Source: Brochothrix campestris FSL F6-1037
GTDB taxonomy: Bacteria > Bacillota > Bacilli > Lactobacillales > Listeriaceae
DNA: 45,476 nucleotides
Direction of reading: 5' to 3'
NCBI RefSeq assembly: GCF_000525915.1
Contig: NZ_AODH01000049.1
Location: 1-45,476, forward strand
Positions 1 through 11,592 of this stretch are shown in pieces (position 1 is the stretch's first letter; the number at the start of each line of letters is the position of its first letter). A model generated the notes under the pieces. It was not told where the DNA came from, searched no databases, and saw only the letters and a program-made list of their open reading frames with translations. The translations under genes and the position numbers were made by a program.

Positions 1-1
1 T

Positions 2-1099
2 GCAACCTTCTCGCGTAAACGCTTGTTCGGTTACAACGCAATGGTCGGCTCAATCGTCGTCATTTCATTCTTGAGTTTCTTAGTATGGGTTCACCATTTC
101 TTCACAATGGGTAACGGTACAGCTGTTAACTCTGCTTTCTCGATAACAACAATGTTAATTTCAATCCCAACCGGGGTTAAAATATTTAACTGGCTCTTTA
201 CAATGTACAAAGGACGTATCACGTTTACAACACCAATGATTTGGGCAATTGCCTTTATCCCTAACTTTGTAATCGGTGGTGTAACCGGCGTTATGCTTGC
301 AATGGCAGCTGCCGATTACCAATACCACAACACATACTTCCTTGTTTCACATTTCCACTACGTATTAATTGCGGCAACTGTATTTGCCTGTTTTGCAGGT
401 TTCATCTACTGGTACCCATTAATGTTCGGACATAAGTTAAACGAACGTATTGGTAAATGGTTCTTCTGGTTCTTCATGATTGGTTTCAACGTCTGCTTCT
501 TCCCACAATACTTCTTAGGCTTAGATGGTATGCCTCGTCGTATTTACACTTACAGTGCCGAAGATGGTTGGACAACACTTAACTTTATCTCATCAATGGG
601 TGCGTTATTAATGGCCATTGGTTTCCTTATTCTTGCTTACAACATTGGTTACAGTTTCTTCAAATCAAAACGCGAAGTATCAGGCGATGCTTGGGGACAT
701 GGTCGTACGTTAGAGTGGGCAACTACTTCAGCAATGCCACCATTTTACAACTTTGCAATTGAACCAGAATGGAACGACCATGATGATTTCTATCATAAAA
801 AAGAAACAAATACTGTACCTGTTTACACTGAAAAAGATTATAAACCAATTCACATGCCTAAAAACACTTACTTTGGGATGACGATTTCATTATTTATGTT
901 TATCGGTGCCTTTGGACTTGTGTTCTATTGGAATGGAATTGCGATTGCCGGTTTAATCGGCGTATTTGTATGTATGATTTACCGTTCGTTCTCAACAACA
1001 AAAGACGACGGTTACTACGTATCAGTTGAAGAAATTGTTGCAACTGAAAATGCGATTAAAGCGAAACAAGAAGCTGCAGCGAAAGGGGGCGAAGCGTAA
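2..1099 (+). CDS. qoxB: Quinol oxidase (aa3-type) subunit I, C-terminal part
   Basis: This is the C-terminal part of subunit I of a heme-copper menaquinol oxidase, the proton-pumping terminal oxidase of the membrane. The 5' end lies outside the window: the frame is open from base 2 and reads [11 protein letters not shown]. The motif [11 protein letters not shown] carries the two histidines that ligate the high-spin and low-spin hemes. Several hydrophobic segments follow, then a hydrophilic lysine-rich tail. The stop overlaps the qoxC start (TAATG), so the two are translationally coupled. Quinol rather than cytochrome c oxidase is inferred from the resemblance to QoxB and from the downstream qoxC and qoxD. 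qoxA would lie upstream, off the window. Confidence 0.95.
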   Translation, partial: ATFSRKRLFGYNAMVGSIVVISFLSFLVWVHHFFTMGNGTAVNSAFSITTMLISIPTGVKIFNWLFTMYKGRITFTTPMIWAIAFIPNFVIGGVTGVMLAMAAADYQYHNTYFLVSHFHYVLIAATVFACFAGFIYWYPLMFGHKLNERIGKWFFWFFMIGFNVCFFPQYFLGLDGMPRRIYTYSAEDGWTTLNFISSMGALLMAIGFLILAYNIGYSFFKSKREVSGDAWGHGRTLEWATTSAMPPFYNFAIEPEWNDHDDFYHKKETNTVPVYTEKDYKPIHMPKNTYFGMTISLFMFIGAFGLVFYWNGIAIAGLIGVFVCMIYRSFSTTKDDGYYVSVEEIVATENAIKAKQEAAAKGGEA

Positions 1100-1713
1100 T
1101 GTCATCACACCAAGTCGATGTAAATAAACCGTTGGAGTATCAAGACCACCAAGGTCACTTAAACATTATCGGTTTTTGGATTTTCTTAGGAGCTGAGGTA
1201 GCGCTTTTCGCTACTTTGTTTGCGACTTACTTCGTAATGAAAGCTGGCGGTTCTGATGCCGGTTTCCACCCTGCGGATATGTTTGAATTACCACTTGTCT
1301 TTAAAATGACGTTCTTGTTATTAACAAGTAGTTTTACTTGTGGTCTTGCCTTACACGCAATGCGTCAATCTAAGTGGACACAGTTTATGGTGTATCAAAT
1401 CCTCACACTCTTAATGGGTATGGGCTTTGTCTACTATGAAGTTTATGAGTTTGTTCACTATGTAAGCGAAGGCGTTAACTTAGGCGTAGGCTCTTACTGG
1501 TCAGCATTCTTCGTTTTACTTGGGACCCACGGTGCCCACGTATCTGTCGGTATCATTTGGATTATTGGTTTATTAATTCAATTCAAACGAATGGGATCAA
1601 TGACACCAAAACTTGCGTCGAAATTTTTCGTCTCAAGTCTTTACTGGCATTTCCTTGACGTTATTTGGATCTTTATCTACACTGGCGTTTACTTGTTCGG
1701 AATAATGCAATAG
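1099..1713 (+). CDS. qoxC: Quinol oxidase subunit III
   Basis: A 204-residue membrane protein of the cytochrome oxidase subunit III family. It has about five hydrophobic segments and the typical features HLNIIGFWIFLGAE near the N-terminus and GTHGAHVSVG and YWHFLDVIWIFIY near the C-terminus. It stabilises the oxidase core and contains no redox centre. It starts inside the qoxB stop codon and is followed 18 bp later by qoxD, so it is an internal gene of the qoxABCD operon. Length matches the family. Confidence 0.96.
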   Translation: MSSHQVDVNKPLEYQDHQGHLNIIGFWIFLGAEVALFATLFATYFVMKAGGSDAGFHPADMFELPLVFKMTFLLLTSSFTCGLALHAMRQSKWTQFMVYQILTLLMGMGFVYYEVYEFVHYVSEGVNLGVGSYWSAFFVLLGTHGAHVSVGIIWIIGLLIQFKRMGSMTPKLASKFFVSSLYWHFLDVIWIFIYTGVYLFGIMQ

Positions 1714-1731
1714 AAAAGGAGGTAGACCATT

Positions 1732-2052
1732 ATGACAGAAAAAACATCTCATCAATCGCATGCGGGCTTCCCTTGGAAACACGTTATCGGTTTTGTTTTA
1801 TCAATCGTTTTAACCTTATTAGCAGCGTATGCAGCTGTTTCTGATTTAAGTGTTAATATTATTCTTGTGTTTATCTTTATCATGGCATTTGTTCAAGCAG
1901 GTATTCAACTGTTCATGTTCATGCACGTGAATGAAGAAGACCCCGATTACACACAACTCGGTAACTTCTTATTTGCTGCGGTTATCGCAGTTATTATCGT
2001 TATTGGTTCTTACTGGGTTATGGAAATGGCACACGCAAACCACTTAATGTAA
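1732..2052 (+). CDS. qoxD: Quinol oxidase subunit IV
   Basis: A 106-residue small membrane subunit of the CyoD/QoxD family. It has three predicted transmembrane segments, with QLFMFMHVNEE following the second, as is typical of the family. A strong AAAGGAGG ribosome binding site precedes the ATG. It is the last gene of the qox operon and is followed by an intrinsic terminator. Its role is assembly and stability of the oxidase. Confidence 0.95.
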   Translation: MTEKTSHQSHAGFPWKHVIGFVLSIVLTLLAAYAAVSDLSVNIILVFIFIMAFVQAGIQLFMFMHVNEEDPDYTQLGNFLFAAVIAVIIVIGSYWVMEMAHANHLM

Positions 2053-2057
2053 GGATG

Positions 2058-2094
2058 AGCACTGACTTTCGGTTTGAGAGTCAGTGCTTTTTTC
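2058..2094 (+). terminator. Intrinsic terminator of the qox operon
   Basis: A perfect 10-bp stem (AGCACTGACT / AGTCAGTGCT) with an 11-nt loop is followed by a run of six T. It starts six bases after the qoxD stop. Confidence 0.92.
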
Positions 2095-2119
2095 TCAATT
2101 AAATGAGGGGGCTTAATTA

Positions 2120-2368
2120 ATGTTAATCAAAAAACTGCTATTGGTAAGTCTAGAAGTAATTATTGTTTGTTTGGCAGCCCTCTGGCTCCGGCATTTGGTG
2201 TCACCTGTCAGTATGTCACTGTTAATTGTAGTAACAACATTAATCATGATGGCGCTGTGGCATCTTTATCCACGCTTAACCACTCAAACAAAAGCGCCAC
2301 TCTTAAAAGGTTTCATGATTTTAATCGATTGTGCAATCGTTGTTTCTATCGGCTTTTTGTTTAAATAA
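2120..2368 (+). CDS. Small hydrophobic membrane protein, unknown function
   Basis: An 82-residue protein that I do not recognise. About 70 percent of it is hydrophobic, with likely transmembrane helices near residues 5-25, 30-50 and 62-82. A positively charged segment, HLYPRLTTQTKAPLLKG, separates the last two. AGGGGGC lies 8-14 bp before the ATG and can serve as a ribosome binding site. It sits alone between the qox terminator and the guaB promoter, so it is probably monocistronic or weakly expressed. Its position next to qox could suggest a respiratory role, but nothing in the sequence shows this. It could also be a neutral short membrane ORF. Confidence 0.6.
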   Translation: MLIKKLLLVSLEVIIVCLAALWLRHLVSPVSMSLLIVVTTLIMMALWHLYPRLTTQTKAPLLKGFMILIDCAIVVSIGFLFK

Positions 2369-4080
<1,712 letters not shown>

Positions 4081-4082
<2 letters not shown>

Positions 4083-4112
4083 CATCGACCTCAGTGTCGA
4101 TGCTTTTTTTTT
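4081..4112 (+). terminator. Intrinsic terminator downstream of guaB
   Basis: Stem AGCATCGAC (4081-4089) pairs with GTCGATGCT (4096-4104), followed by nine T. It lies 152 bp after the stop codon because the repeated unit separates it from the gene. Confidence 0.92.
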
Positions 4113-4259
4113 GTAATAAACACGTTTAGATTCGCTCCTATGCTTTTTAGTTGTTTGTGTAAACAGCTTGTTTCGCTTAGTCTTATTGTTTTTATTTCAA
4201 ACAAATCCTCGTTATAATGGGCAGTAATATGAGTCTTAATTGAGCGAGGGAGGAATGAA

Positions 4260-5897
4260 ATGAAGTTAACAATTGAAACAGATGTCATGGCAACGATGCG
4301 TGATGGCATAAAATTAGCTGCGGATATTTATCGTCCAGCTGATGAGGGTACCTATCCCGTCTTACTATCACGCTTACCTTATAATAAAACGTATGCCTTT
4401 GATTTTTTACGGCCACAAGTATTAGCTAGTCACGGTTATGTTGTAATTATCCAGGATGTTCGTGGTCGCTATCACTCAGAAGGCGTGTTTGAAGGTCCTT
4501 ATATTGCTGAACAAGCAGACGGCTATGATACTGTTGAATGGGCAGCTCAATTGCCGTATAGCAATGGCAAAGTCGGTATGCTCGGGTTGTCTTATTTTGG
4601 TTACACACAAATGTTAGCAGCCCTCACTCAACCGCCTCATTTAGTGGCGATGGCACCGACTATGAGTCAAAATAGTTTCATTGACGTCAGTCAAGATCAT
4701 AACGGAGCGACCGAACTGTCAATGTGGCAAGTATGGAGTCTGGAAAGTATTGCGGCTAATCTACTCGAACGAACCGTCAAGGATGAGTCGGAGTTAGCGC
4801 GTAAGTATGCATTGTTACAGGCTAATATAACGAATGGTGCAAGCAATTACGATAAATATCCTTACGAAAAATGGCCACCTATTTACGATCTCTTGCCTGA
4901 TTTTTATTTGCGTCAAATGTACAAAACCCCTTTAACCGATCCGTTTTGGGATAAAATATCCGTTAATACACAGTATGAAAAAGTCCAAATACCGGGATTA
5001 CACATTGCTGGTTGGTATGACTGTTTCTTAAAAGGAACGCTCGAAAACTTTCAAAATGGCCAAGATAAACAACTTGGCGATAAATTAATTATCGGACCAT
5101 GGGTTCATGGTGATTTCTCACCACGAAGTGGGGAACGCTACTTTGGTGAACAAGCACGAGGCAACATCTATGGCTGGCATTTGGATTGGTTTAATCATCA
5201 GTTAAAAGGTGAGCCGTTAGCCCTTGAAGACAATGTGCGCTATTTTACGATGGGAACTAATGAATGGCATACGGCCTCTGAGTGGCCACTCACAAATACA
5301 ACTCCTGTCACCTATTATTTTAACGGCTCTCAGTTGACGTTAAAACCATCAGACAATGCGGCTGAACTTTCGTACGACCACGACCCAAAACGTCCTGTAT
5401 CGACTCGTGGTGGCGTTACATTCATGCATGAGCATCCGGTTGAGGGTGCGAAACAACAGCTGCCAGCACATGAGCATCCGTCAGTTTTGACGTTTGAAAC
5501 AGAACCGCTGACAGAACCGTTTAATGTTACCGGGAACGTACGGGTGATTCTAGCAGTTACAACAGATGCGCTGAGTGTGGATTTTACAGCGAAACTCAGC
5601 GATGTGTTACCCGATGGACGTACTTATAATTTAACGGATGACATTATGCGCATTCATGAGGTTAGTCAAAAAGAACAATTTACAGTTGAAATCGAACTTT
5701 GGCCAACAAGCAATGTCTTTTTAACGGGTCATCGCATTCGAATCGATATTGCTTCAAGTAATTTCCCTCGTTTTGACGTGAACCCAGGAACAGGTTCTTC
5801 TTTTTTCAACACAACAGAATGTCGTGAAAGTACACAACGGATTATCACGGGTGGCGAGTCGAATTCACGGGTTATTTTTCCAAATATTACTTTTTGA
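4260..5897 (+). CDS. CocE/NonD-type S15 serine hydrolase
   Basis: A 545-residue alpha/beta hydrolase of the X-Pro dipeptidyl-peptidase (S15) / CocE family. The nucleophile is Ser111 in GLSYFGY. The likely acid is Asp254 in GWYDCF and the likely base His283 in GPWVHGDF. The C-terminal third (about 350-545) has the jelly-roll domain typical of the family, with LTGHRIRIDIASSNFPRFD near the end. No signal peptide is visible, so it is probably cytoplasmic. Substrates in this family range from acyl esters to X-Pro peptides, so the true substrate is unknown. The ATG has GGGAGG upstream. It is flanked by terminated or promoter-bearing neighbours and is probably monocistronic. Confidence 0.85.
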   Translation: MKLTIETDVMATMRDGIKLAADIYRPADEGTYPVLLSRLPYNKTYAFDFLRPQVLASHGYVVIIQDVRGRYHSEGVFEGPYIAEQADGYDTVEWAAQLPYSNGKVGMLGLSYFGYTQMLAALTQPPHLVAMAPTMSQNSFIDVSQDHNGATELSMWQVWSLESIAANLLERTVKDESELARKYALLQANITNGASNYDKYPYEKWPPIYDLLPDFYLRQMYKTPLTDPFWDKISVNTQYEKVQIPGLHIAGWYDCFLKGTLENFQNGQDKQLGDKLIIGPWVHGDFSPRSGERYFGEQARGNIYGWHLDWFNHQLKGEPLALEDNVRYFTMGTNEWHTASEWPLTNTTPVTYYFNGSQLTLKPSDNAAELSYDHDPKRPVSTRGGVTFMHEHPVEGAKQQLPAHEHPSVLTFETEPLTEPFNVTGNVRVILAVTTDALSVDFTAKLSDVLPDGRTYNLTDDIMRIHEVSQKEQFTVEIELWPTSNVFLTGHRIRIDIASSNFPRFDVNPGTGSSFFNTTECRESTQRIITGGESNSRVIFPNITF

Positions 5898-5913
5898 AAA
5901 TCGTCTGTAATAC

Positions 5914-5944
5914 TTGTCATATAGCTACTATTCATGCTTATAAT
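5914..5944 (+). promoter_or_regulatory. Possible promoter of dacA
   Basis: TTGTCA (5914-5919) and TATAAT (5939-5944), the latter preceded by an upstream TG. The 19-bp spacer is longer than ideal, so this is a tentative call. Confidence 0.45.
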
Positions 5945-6012
5945 GTGATAAAATAGCGTAGTAATTGTACATGGACAGATTAACAATAATAAATAGGAGG
6001 CCCTTACTTACA

Positions 6013-7366
6013 ATGTATTTTAAAAAAAATCATTTCATTAACGCTCATCACTTTGCTCGCGCTTTCGACGCTGCTTTTACCGTCAAAGACAGAGGCTGCA
6101 ACTACTGCTAAAAATCCGATTAACGTAAATGCCAAAGCGGCCTTTATGATTGAAGCATCTACCGGGAAAGTCATCTATAATAAAAATGGCGATGAGCGTC
6201 TAGGAATCGCATCGATGACGAAGATGGTAACCGAATATTTATTATTGGAAGCTATCAAAGAAGGTAAACTTAACTGGGACGATAAGTTACCGATTTCGAA
6301 AGCGGCATATAATGTATCACAAGATAATACCTTATCAAATGTTCCTTTACGTCAAGATAAAACATACACAGTCCGTGAATTAACTGAAGCGATGAGTATT
6401 TATTCAGCTAATGGTGCGACGATTGCTATCGCTGAAAAACTAGCTGGTGGCGATGAAACAAAGTACATTGGCTTAATGAATAAATTAGCTGACAAATTGG
6501 ATTTAGGGCCACATAACTTTGTTAACTCAACCGGATTGAGCTATGAAGATGTTAAGGGGAAAAGTGTTCAAAAAAATAAGTCTGAAAATGAATTAACTGC
6601 TCGAGGTATCGCTAAATTGGGCCGTGCTTTAATTATGGACTATCCTGAAATTTTAGAGTTTGCTAAAATTCCCAAAAAGACCTTTCAAGAAGGCACTGAT
6701 GATCAAATCAAAATGGAAAACTGGAACTGGATGTTACCAGGTCTTGTGAATGAAGATAAGAACTTACCGGTCGATGGTTTGAAAACAGGAACAACAGACC
6801 ATGCGGGAATGACTTTTACTGCTACAGCCCAAAAAGCTGACATGCGTCTTATTTCGGTCGTGATGAATGTTATCGATAAAAAGAATCCAAAAGATCAACA
6901 TAGTGGCGCACGGTTTGTAGAAACAGCGAAACTACTTAATTACGGTTTTGATAATTATAAACTGGTGAAAAAAGAACTCGGTCAGCAATTGAAGGTGAAT
7001 ATCGCTAAAGGCGATAAAGAAAGTGCAACCTTAACAACAAGCGTTACACCATCATTTGTTGTGCCGAAAGATGATAAGGTTGTTGTTGCTAGTAAACTAA
7101 CGTTGTCGGATAAATTAACTACGGGTGATGGTCAACTCATTGCCCCAATTGCGAAGGATAAAGTTGTCGGTCAAGCAATGGTAGCAGCGAACGATCCGTT
7201 TAGTTATGGGTATATCGATAATGCCCAAGGTCGTATCGTTGACGTTATTGCAGCGGACGACATTGCGGGAGCTGGCTTTTTCTTGAGTGCTTGGCGTGTA
7301 AGCAAGTCAGGTTTGCTAACGGCTAAAGATTACATTGTTGAGGGTGCTAAAGGTTGGTTTGAGTAA
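6013..7366 (+). CDS. dacA: D-alanyl-D-alanine carboxypeptidase (PBP5 family), frameshift near start
   Basis: A low-molecular-mass penicillin-binding protein that removes the terminal D-Ala of peptidoglycan stem peptides. The peptidase S11 motifs are all present: SMTK (Ser67, Lys70), SAN (131-133) and KTG (257-259). A C-terminal beta-rich domain and an amphipathic membrane-anchoring end follow. The long frame is open only from the middle of the signal peptide. The ATG at 6013, behind AGGAGG, is out of frame because the A-run at 6022-6029 has eight A. With seven it reads MYFKKIISLTLITLLALS, a normal signal peptide. The total is then 450 residues. I treat this as one intact gene with a probable sequence error. 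Confidence 0.92.
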
Positions 7367-7414
7367 AATCTAATCAGTAAAGCCACTGTTCATTTTCAAT
7401 AAAGTATTGTAAAA

Positions 7415-7690
7415 TGAAGGTAATCGTATAATTAAAACGTTGAGAAGAAATAGTAGTAAGGTGAAGACTGCAAAGAGAGTCAGTGGTTGGTGTGAACTGA
7501 TGAGTCATCCTTTATGAATCCATCTTTGAGTGAACAATGGAATGAGTACGCTCTATTAAATTGTTCCGGTGCTGAGCCGTTATCCCAATTAAGTGGAAAG
7601 ACCCGGTAAAAGGGCCTTTCAATTAGGGTGGCACCGCGATAATTCGACTCGTCCCTTCTTGGTCAACAAGAAGTCGACGAGTTTTTTAAT
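7415..7690 (+). promoter_or_regulatory. T-box leader (serine), upstream of serS
   Basis: A tRNA-sensing leader controlling serS by antitermination. The T-box core AGGGTGGCACCGCG is at 7625-7638. An AGTA-type motif (about 7451-7457) and a GGTG motif mark Stem I. A likely specifier codon TCC (Ser) lies at 7519-7521 in the context GAATCCATC. The terminator stem ACTCGTC/GACGAGT (7647-7653 and 7676-7682) has an additional TTCTT/AAGAA pairing and is followed by six T. The GGTGGC segment would pair with the uncharged tRNA acceptor end. The specifier assignment is by eye and less certain than the T-box itself. Confidence 0.93.
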
Positions 7691-7720
7691 ACAATAAAAT
7701 AATTCATAGGAGGATGTACA

Positions 7721-8995
7721 ATGTTAGATATTAAAGTGTTACGTAATGATTTTGAAAATGTAAAAGCAAAGTTAGCTGCCCGCGGTGAAAACTTAGGTGA
7801 GCTAGATAAATTCCCAGAATATGATGCGGTTCGCCGTGATTTGATTTTAAAAGCGGAAGAACTAAAAAGTGAACGTAATCGAGTATCCGGTGAAATTGCA
7901 ACGAAAAAACGGGCGAAGGAAAATGCCGATGAGCAAATTGCTGCAATGAAACAAGTTGGTGAAGACATTAAAGGTTTAGATGACCAATTGGTTGCTGTGA
8001 ATGAAAAACTAAAACAACTGATGTTATCAATCCCTAATATTCCTCATGAATCAACACCAGTGGGCGATACGGAAGATGATAATATTGTCATTCGTTCGGT
8101 TGGAACACCACGTGCATTTGAATTTGAACCGAAACCACATTGGGACTTAGGAACAGATTTAGATATTTTAGACTTTGAACGTGCGGCGAAAGTAACGGGT
8201 AGTCGTTTTGTATTTTATAAAAAAGCAGGTGCACAATTAGAACGTGCGTTAATTAACTTCTTTATGGATATTCATGCGGCAGAACATGGCTACGAAGAAA
8301 TGTTACCACCTTATATTGTTAACCGTGCAAGCATGACAGGTACAGGTCAACTGCCTAAATTCGAGGAAGATGCCTTTCTCTTAGAAGAAAGCGATAACTT
8401 CTTAGTGCCAACTGCTGAAGTGCCTGTAACGAACTATCATCGTGATGAAATTTTAAAAGCAGATGAATTACCGCTTAAATATGTCGCTTATAGTGCGTCT
8501 TTCCGTTCAGAAGCAGGGTCAGCCGGTCGTGATACACGTGGTTTAATTCGCCAACATCAGTTTAATAAGGTTGAAATGGTTAAATTTTCTAAGCCAGAAG
8601 ATTCATACAATGAATTAGAAAAATTAACTAATGATGCGGAAGATATTTTACAACGTTTAGAATTGCCATACCAAGTATTGAGCATGTGTACAGCTGATCT
8701 TGGCTTTACGGCTGCGAAAAAATACGACATTGAAGTATGGATTCCAAGTCAAAATGTTTACCGTGAAATTTCATCATGTTCAAACTTTGAAACGTTCCAA
8801 GCGCGTCGTGCCAACATTCGCTTCCGTCGTGAAGTGAACGGTAAGGTTGAATATGTTCATACATTAAACGGATCAGGCTTAGCAGTTGGCCGTACGGTGG
8901 CAGCAATTATGGAGAACTACCAACAAGCAGATGGTTCAATTGTTGTACCAACAGCATTGCGTCCATACATGCGTGGGTTAGAAATTATTAAATAA
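7721..8995 (+). CDS. serS: Seryl-tRNA synthetase
   Basis: A class II synthetase charging tRNA-Ser, 424 residues, full length. The N-terminal long antiparallel coiled coil spans about residues 27-105. Motif 2 is seen in [21 protein letters not shown] and motif 3 in [21 protein letters not shown] is the usual serine-pocket segment. AGGAGG precedes the ATG at a good distance. Expression is governed by the T-box leader upstream. The following phosphatase gene begins only 17 bp after the stop and may be co-transcribed. Confidence 0.97.
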   Translation: MLDIKVLRNDFENVKAKLAARGENLGELDKFPEYDAVRRDLILKAEELKSERNRVSGEIATKKRAKENADEQIAAMKQVGEDIKGLDDQLVAVNEKLKQLMLSIPNIPHESTPVGDTEDDNIVIRSVGTPRAFEFEPKPHWDLGTDLDILDFERAAKVTGSRFVFYKKAGAQLERALINFFMDIHAAEHGYEEMLPPYIVNRASMTGTGQLPKFEEDAFLLEESDNFLVPTAEVPVTNYHRDEILKADELPLKYVAYSASFRSEAGSAGRDTRGLIRQHQFNKVEMVKFSKPEDSYNELEKLTNDAEDILQRLELPYQVLSMCTADLGFTAAKKYDIEVWIPSQNVYREISSCSNFETFQARRANIRFRREVNGKVEYVHTLNGSGLAVGRTVAAIMENYQQADGSIVVPTALRPYMRGLEIIK

Positions 8996-9012
8996 AGGGA
9001 GTCGAATGCGTT

Positions 9013-9645
9013 GTGTCTAAGCAAATAACTTATTATTTTATTCGTCACGGTAAAACAGAGTGGAACGAACAAGGTTTAATGCAAGGCTGGGGTGATTCAC
9101 CGTTAATCCAAGAAGGCATCGATGGCGCTAAAGCAGTTGGAGCAGCCTTAGCTGACGTTGTATTTAACGCTTGCTTTACAAGTACGAGTAATCGTACGAA
9201 ACAAACCGCTGATCATATATTAGCGGAGCATCATGCTGATGTACCGCGGTTTGCTTCACCTGATTTACGTGAAATGTATTTTGGTATTTGGGATGGAATG
9301 GCTTCATCAGAAGCGAAAAAATACGAAGAATTCCATACGATGCGTGATACACCTGCTAAGTATCGTGCGCAAGTAAGTGGTGGTGAAACGTATTCGCAAA
9401 TGCTCGAACGCACTAAACGCGCCTTGAAACGGATTGAAGAATCAGGCGTTGAAGGTAATGTCTTGATTGTGAGTCATGGGATGGTTTTACGCCAATTAAT
9501 GTATGTCTTAGGTGGCGGCGATTGGCGCGAACACCGTGATAACAGTGAAAACATTATGAATGCAAGCATCAGCATTGTCGACTATCAAGATAACACGTAT
9601 AGTGTTCGCCTTGTTAATGGCACCGATCATTTAATAAACGATTAA
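9013..9645 (+). CDS. Histidine phosphatase family protein (GpmB/PhoE-like)
   Basis: A 210-residue phosphoglycerate-mutase-like phosphatase. The catalytic RHG motif is at residues 11-13 (His12 is the phospho-acceptor), and the second histidine is His155 in VSHGM. EMYFGIWDG supplies the usual acidic residue. The start is GTG at 9013: the upstream ATG at 9006 runs into a stop after four codons. AAAGGGAG lies upstream. The substrate is unknown; the family includes cofactor-dependent mutases and broad phosphatases, and the short length favours a phosphatase. Confidence 0.88.
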   Translation: MSKQITYYFIRHGKTEWNEQGLMQGWGDSPLIQEGIDGAKAVGAALADVVFNACFTSTSNRTKQTADHILAEHHADVPRFASPDLREMYFGIWDGMASSEAKKYEEFHTMRDTPAKYRAQVSGGETYSQMLERTKRALKRIEESGVEGNVLIVSHGMVLRQLMYVLGGGDWREHRDNSENIMNASISIVDYQDNTYSVRLVNGTDHLIND

Positions 9646-9650
9646 TAAAA

Positions 9651-9677
9651 AAAGCCACCCTTAAAAAGGGTGGCTTT
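9651..9677. terminator. Hairpin, terminator-like mainly on the minus strand
   Basis: A perfect 12-bp stem AAAGCCACCCTT / AAGGGTGGCTTT with a 3-nt loop, six bases after the phosphatase stop. On the plus strand only TTT follows before CAG. On the minus strand a longer T-rich tail follows, so it fits minus-strand termination better. Confidence 0.75.
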
Positions 9678-9964
9678 CAGATTGTAGACAAAGTCGAATT
9701 AAACTGGTTTGACTTTTAACGTTAGTTCAAGTGACTTTGCCTACAAGATGACTTGACTGAAAAGAAACGTTATTTTCTCCAATCACTTCCGTTTAGAACG
9801 GCTTTAAATTCTTTTGTTCTAGGAAACACGAGCCTTTGAGGTGAGTGTACAGATGGTACTCGACTCCGAGAAGGCGAGGCATTGACGACCTAGAACAGCG
9901 TTTATCTTCAGTCTGAAGCCGCCCCCTAAAAAGGGTGGCTTTTTTATTGTAGACAAAGTCGAAT
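9662..9964. repeat. 38-bp direct repeat flanking a structured spacer
   Basis: The segments 9662-9699 and 9927-9964 match in 35 of 38 positions. Both contain a hairpin arm (AAAAAGGGTGGCTTT) and ATTGTAGACAAAGTCGAAT. A partly inverted third copy, GACTTTGCCTACA, sits at 9733-9745. Between them, GTTCTAGG (9816-9823) and CCTAGAAC (9889-9896) can pair and enclose about 65 nt with further internal stems. No open reading frame of note lies in 9646-9979. The element could be a structured RNA or a degenerate mobile repeat. Confidence 0.75.
9917..9946 (+). terminator. Imperfect hairpin with T-run
   Basis: AGCC(GCC)CCCT pairs with AGGG(T)GGCT around AAAA, followed by six T. It can stop plus-strand transcripts leaving the repeat region. 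The 3' arm is part of the second direct repeat copy. Confidence 0.55.
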
Positions 9965-9979
9965 GGAACATCTTTTTGA

Positions 9980-11555
9980 TTACTTAATACCGTATTCCTG
10001 GTTGCGTAGTGTCACTCGCTTAACCTTGCCTGAATCCGTTTTAGGAAGGGCGCTAACAAAGCTGATGCTTCGTGGGTACTTATAAGGAGCGGTGATTTTT
10101 TTTTGTGAAGTTTTGCAGTTCTTTAACAAGGTCATCGGAGGCTGTGTAACCATCGGTTAAGACGATAAACGCTTTAACAATCGCCCCACGGAACTCATGT
10201 GGACTAGCAACAACACCGACTTCTTTGACGGCAGGATGTTTCGTAAGGGCGTCTTCAACTTCGAAGGGGCCGATTGTATAGCCAGAGCTGATGATGATAT
10301 CGTCATTACGTCCTTGGAACCAAAAGTAGTTATCGGCATCAAAGGTGGCACGGTCACCAGTGACAAAGTAATCCCCGCGTATGGCTTTAGCTAAACGCTC
10401 TGGTTCTTTATGATAGCCTTTAAATAAGGCAGGGAATGAGCGTAAAATCGCAATATCGCCGACTTCGCCTTCTTTAACTGGTTGGCCGTTTTCATCGATA
10501 ACATGGATGAATTCAGGCAAGAGTGGTTGACCCATTGATCCGGGCCGTATTTCCGCGTCTTTTAAGGTTCCAATTAATAAGGTGCTTTCTGTTTGACCGT
10601 AGCCATCACGCACTTTTAAACCGAATTTTTCTTGGAAGATGTTAATTACCTCGCTGTTTAAAGGTTCACCAGCTGATACAGTGCTACGTAATGAGTCGAG
10701 GTTGAATCGCTCTAATTGATCAACTTTTGCGAGTAAACGGTATTCTGTTGGTGTGCAACAAAAGACGTTGATGTTGTATTTTTCAACGAGTGTCAGTTGT
10801 TTTTCAGGGTTGAAACGACCTTGGAATAAAAAGCCGGTCGCGCCACGTCCTAACACAGAGAGGAACGGAGACCAAACCCATTTTTGCCAACCGGGTCCAG
10901 CTGTTGCCCATACCATGTCGTCTTCACGAATATCTAACCATCGTTCTGAAGCTGTACGTAAATGCGCATAGCCCCAACCGTGAATATGAACGACACCTTT
11001 CGGATTGCCGGTTGTCCCTGAAGTGAAGGCAATTAGAGCAGGGTCAGTACTGGCAGTGACTACATTAGTAAAGGTGTTTGATTCAGTTGTTGAGAGGTCA
11101 TCAAAGTTATCCCAAGAGGCCACGTGTTGATCGACAGCGATTTTAACCGTTAATGCATTATAATCGTTGTTGGCCTTATCGACCTCTGTTGTATAATGAC
11201 CATGAGCAACGACGCCTTTAATATCTGCTAATTTAAAACGGAGGTGTAAATCTTTAGCTTTCAGCATTTCAGAAGCTGGACTAATGACCGCACCGACCTT
11301 CCATAAACCTAAATAGGCGATGTAAGTTTCAAGTGAACGATGCATAATGACAAGTACGCCGTCGCCTTTTTTCACGCCCTTTTTAATTAGGGCATTGGCA
11401 AATTGATTGGCTTTATTTAATAATTCTTTATAAGTAAGTGTTGTGACAACGCCTGATTCATCTTCCATCATCAACGCGGTCTTATCTGAGCGGTGTTTTT
11501 CAATATCATCCACAATATTATAGTGGATGGGTGCAAGTAAATCCTGTAAATTCAT
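9980..11555 (-). CDS. Acyl-CoA synthetase (AMP-forming), MbcS/medium-chain type, frameshift near C-terminus
   Basis: An ANL-superfamily ligase that activates a carboxylic acid with ATP and CoA. The P-loop is FTSGTTGNPKG, followed by YGQTEST and TGDR motifs. The start at 11555 gives MNLQDLLAPIHYNIVDD behind AAAGGGGGAT, in preference to an upstream in-frame extension. The frame breaks in a nine-T run at 10096-10104. With eight T it continues ITAPYKYPRSISFV and LPKTDSGKVKR, with the catalytic lysine, to a stop at 9980 (524 residues). From memory, a related gene beside tadA and cydA in Listeria encodes a branched short-chain acyl-CoA synthetase feeding fatty acid synthesis. That specificity is inferred here by context only. 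Confidence 0.88.
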
Positions 11556-11592
11556 TGTAAATCCCCCTTTTTTATAACCTGGTACTAACACT

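Noticed and set aside
9646..9979. CRISPR array
   Set aside because: Only two copies of the 38-bp repeat exist, 265 bp apart, with hairpin arms; no regular spacers and no cas genes in the window.
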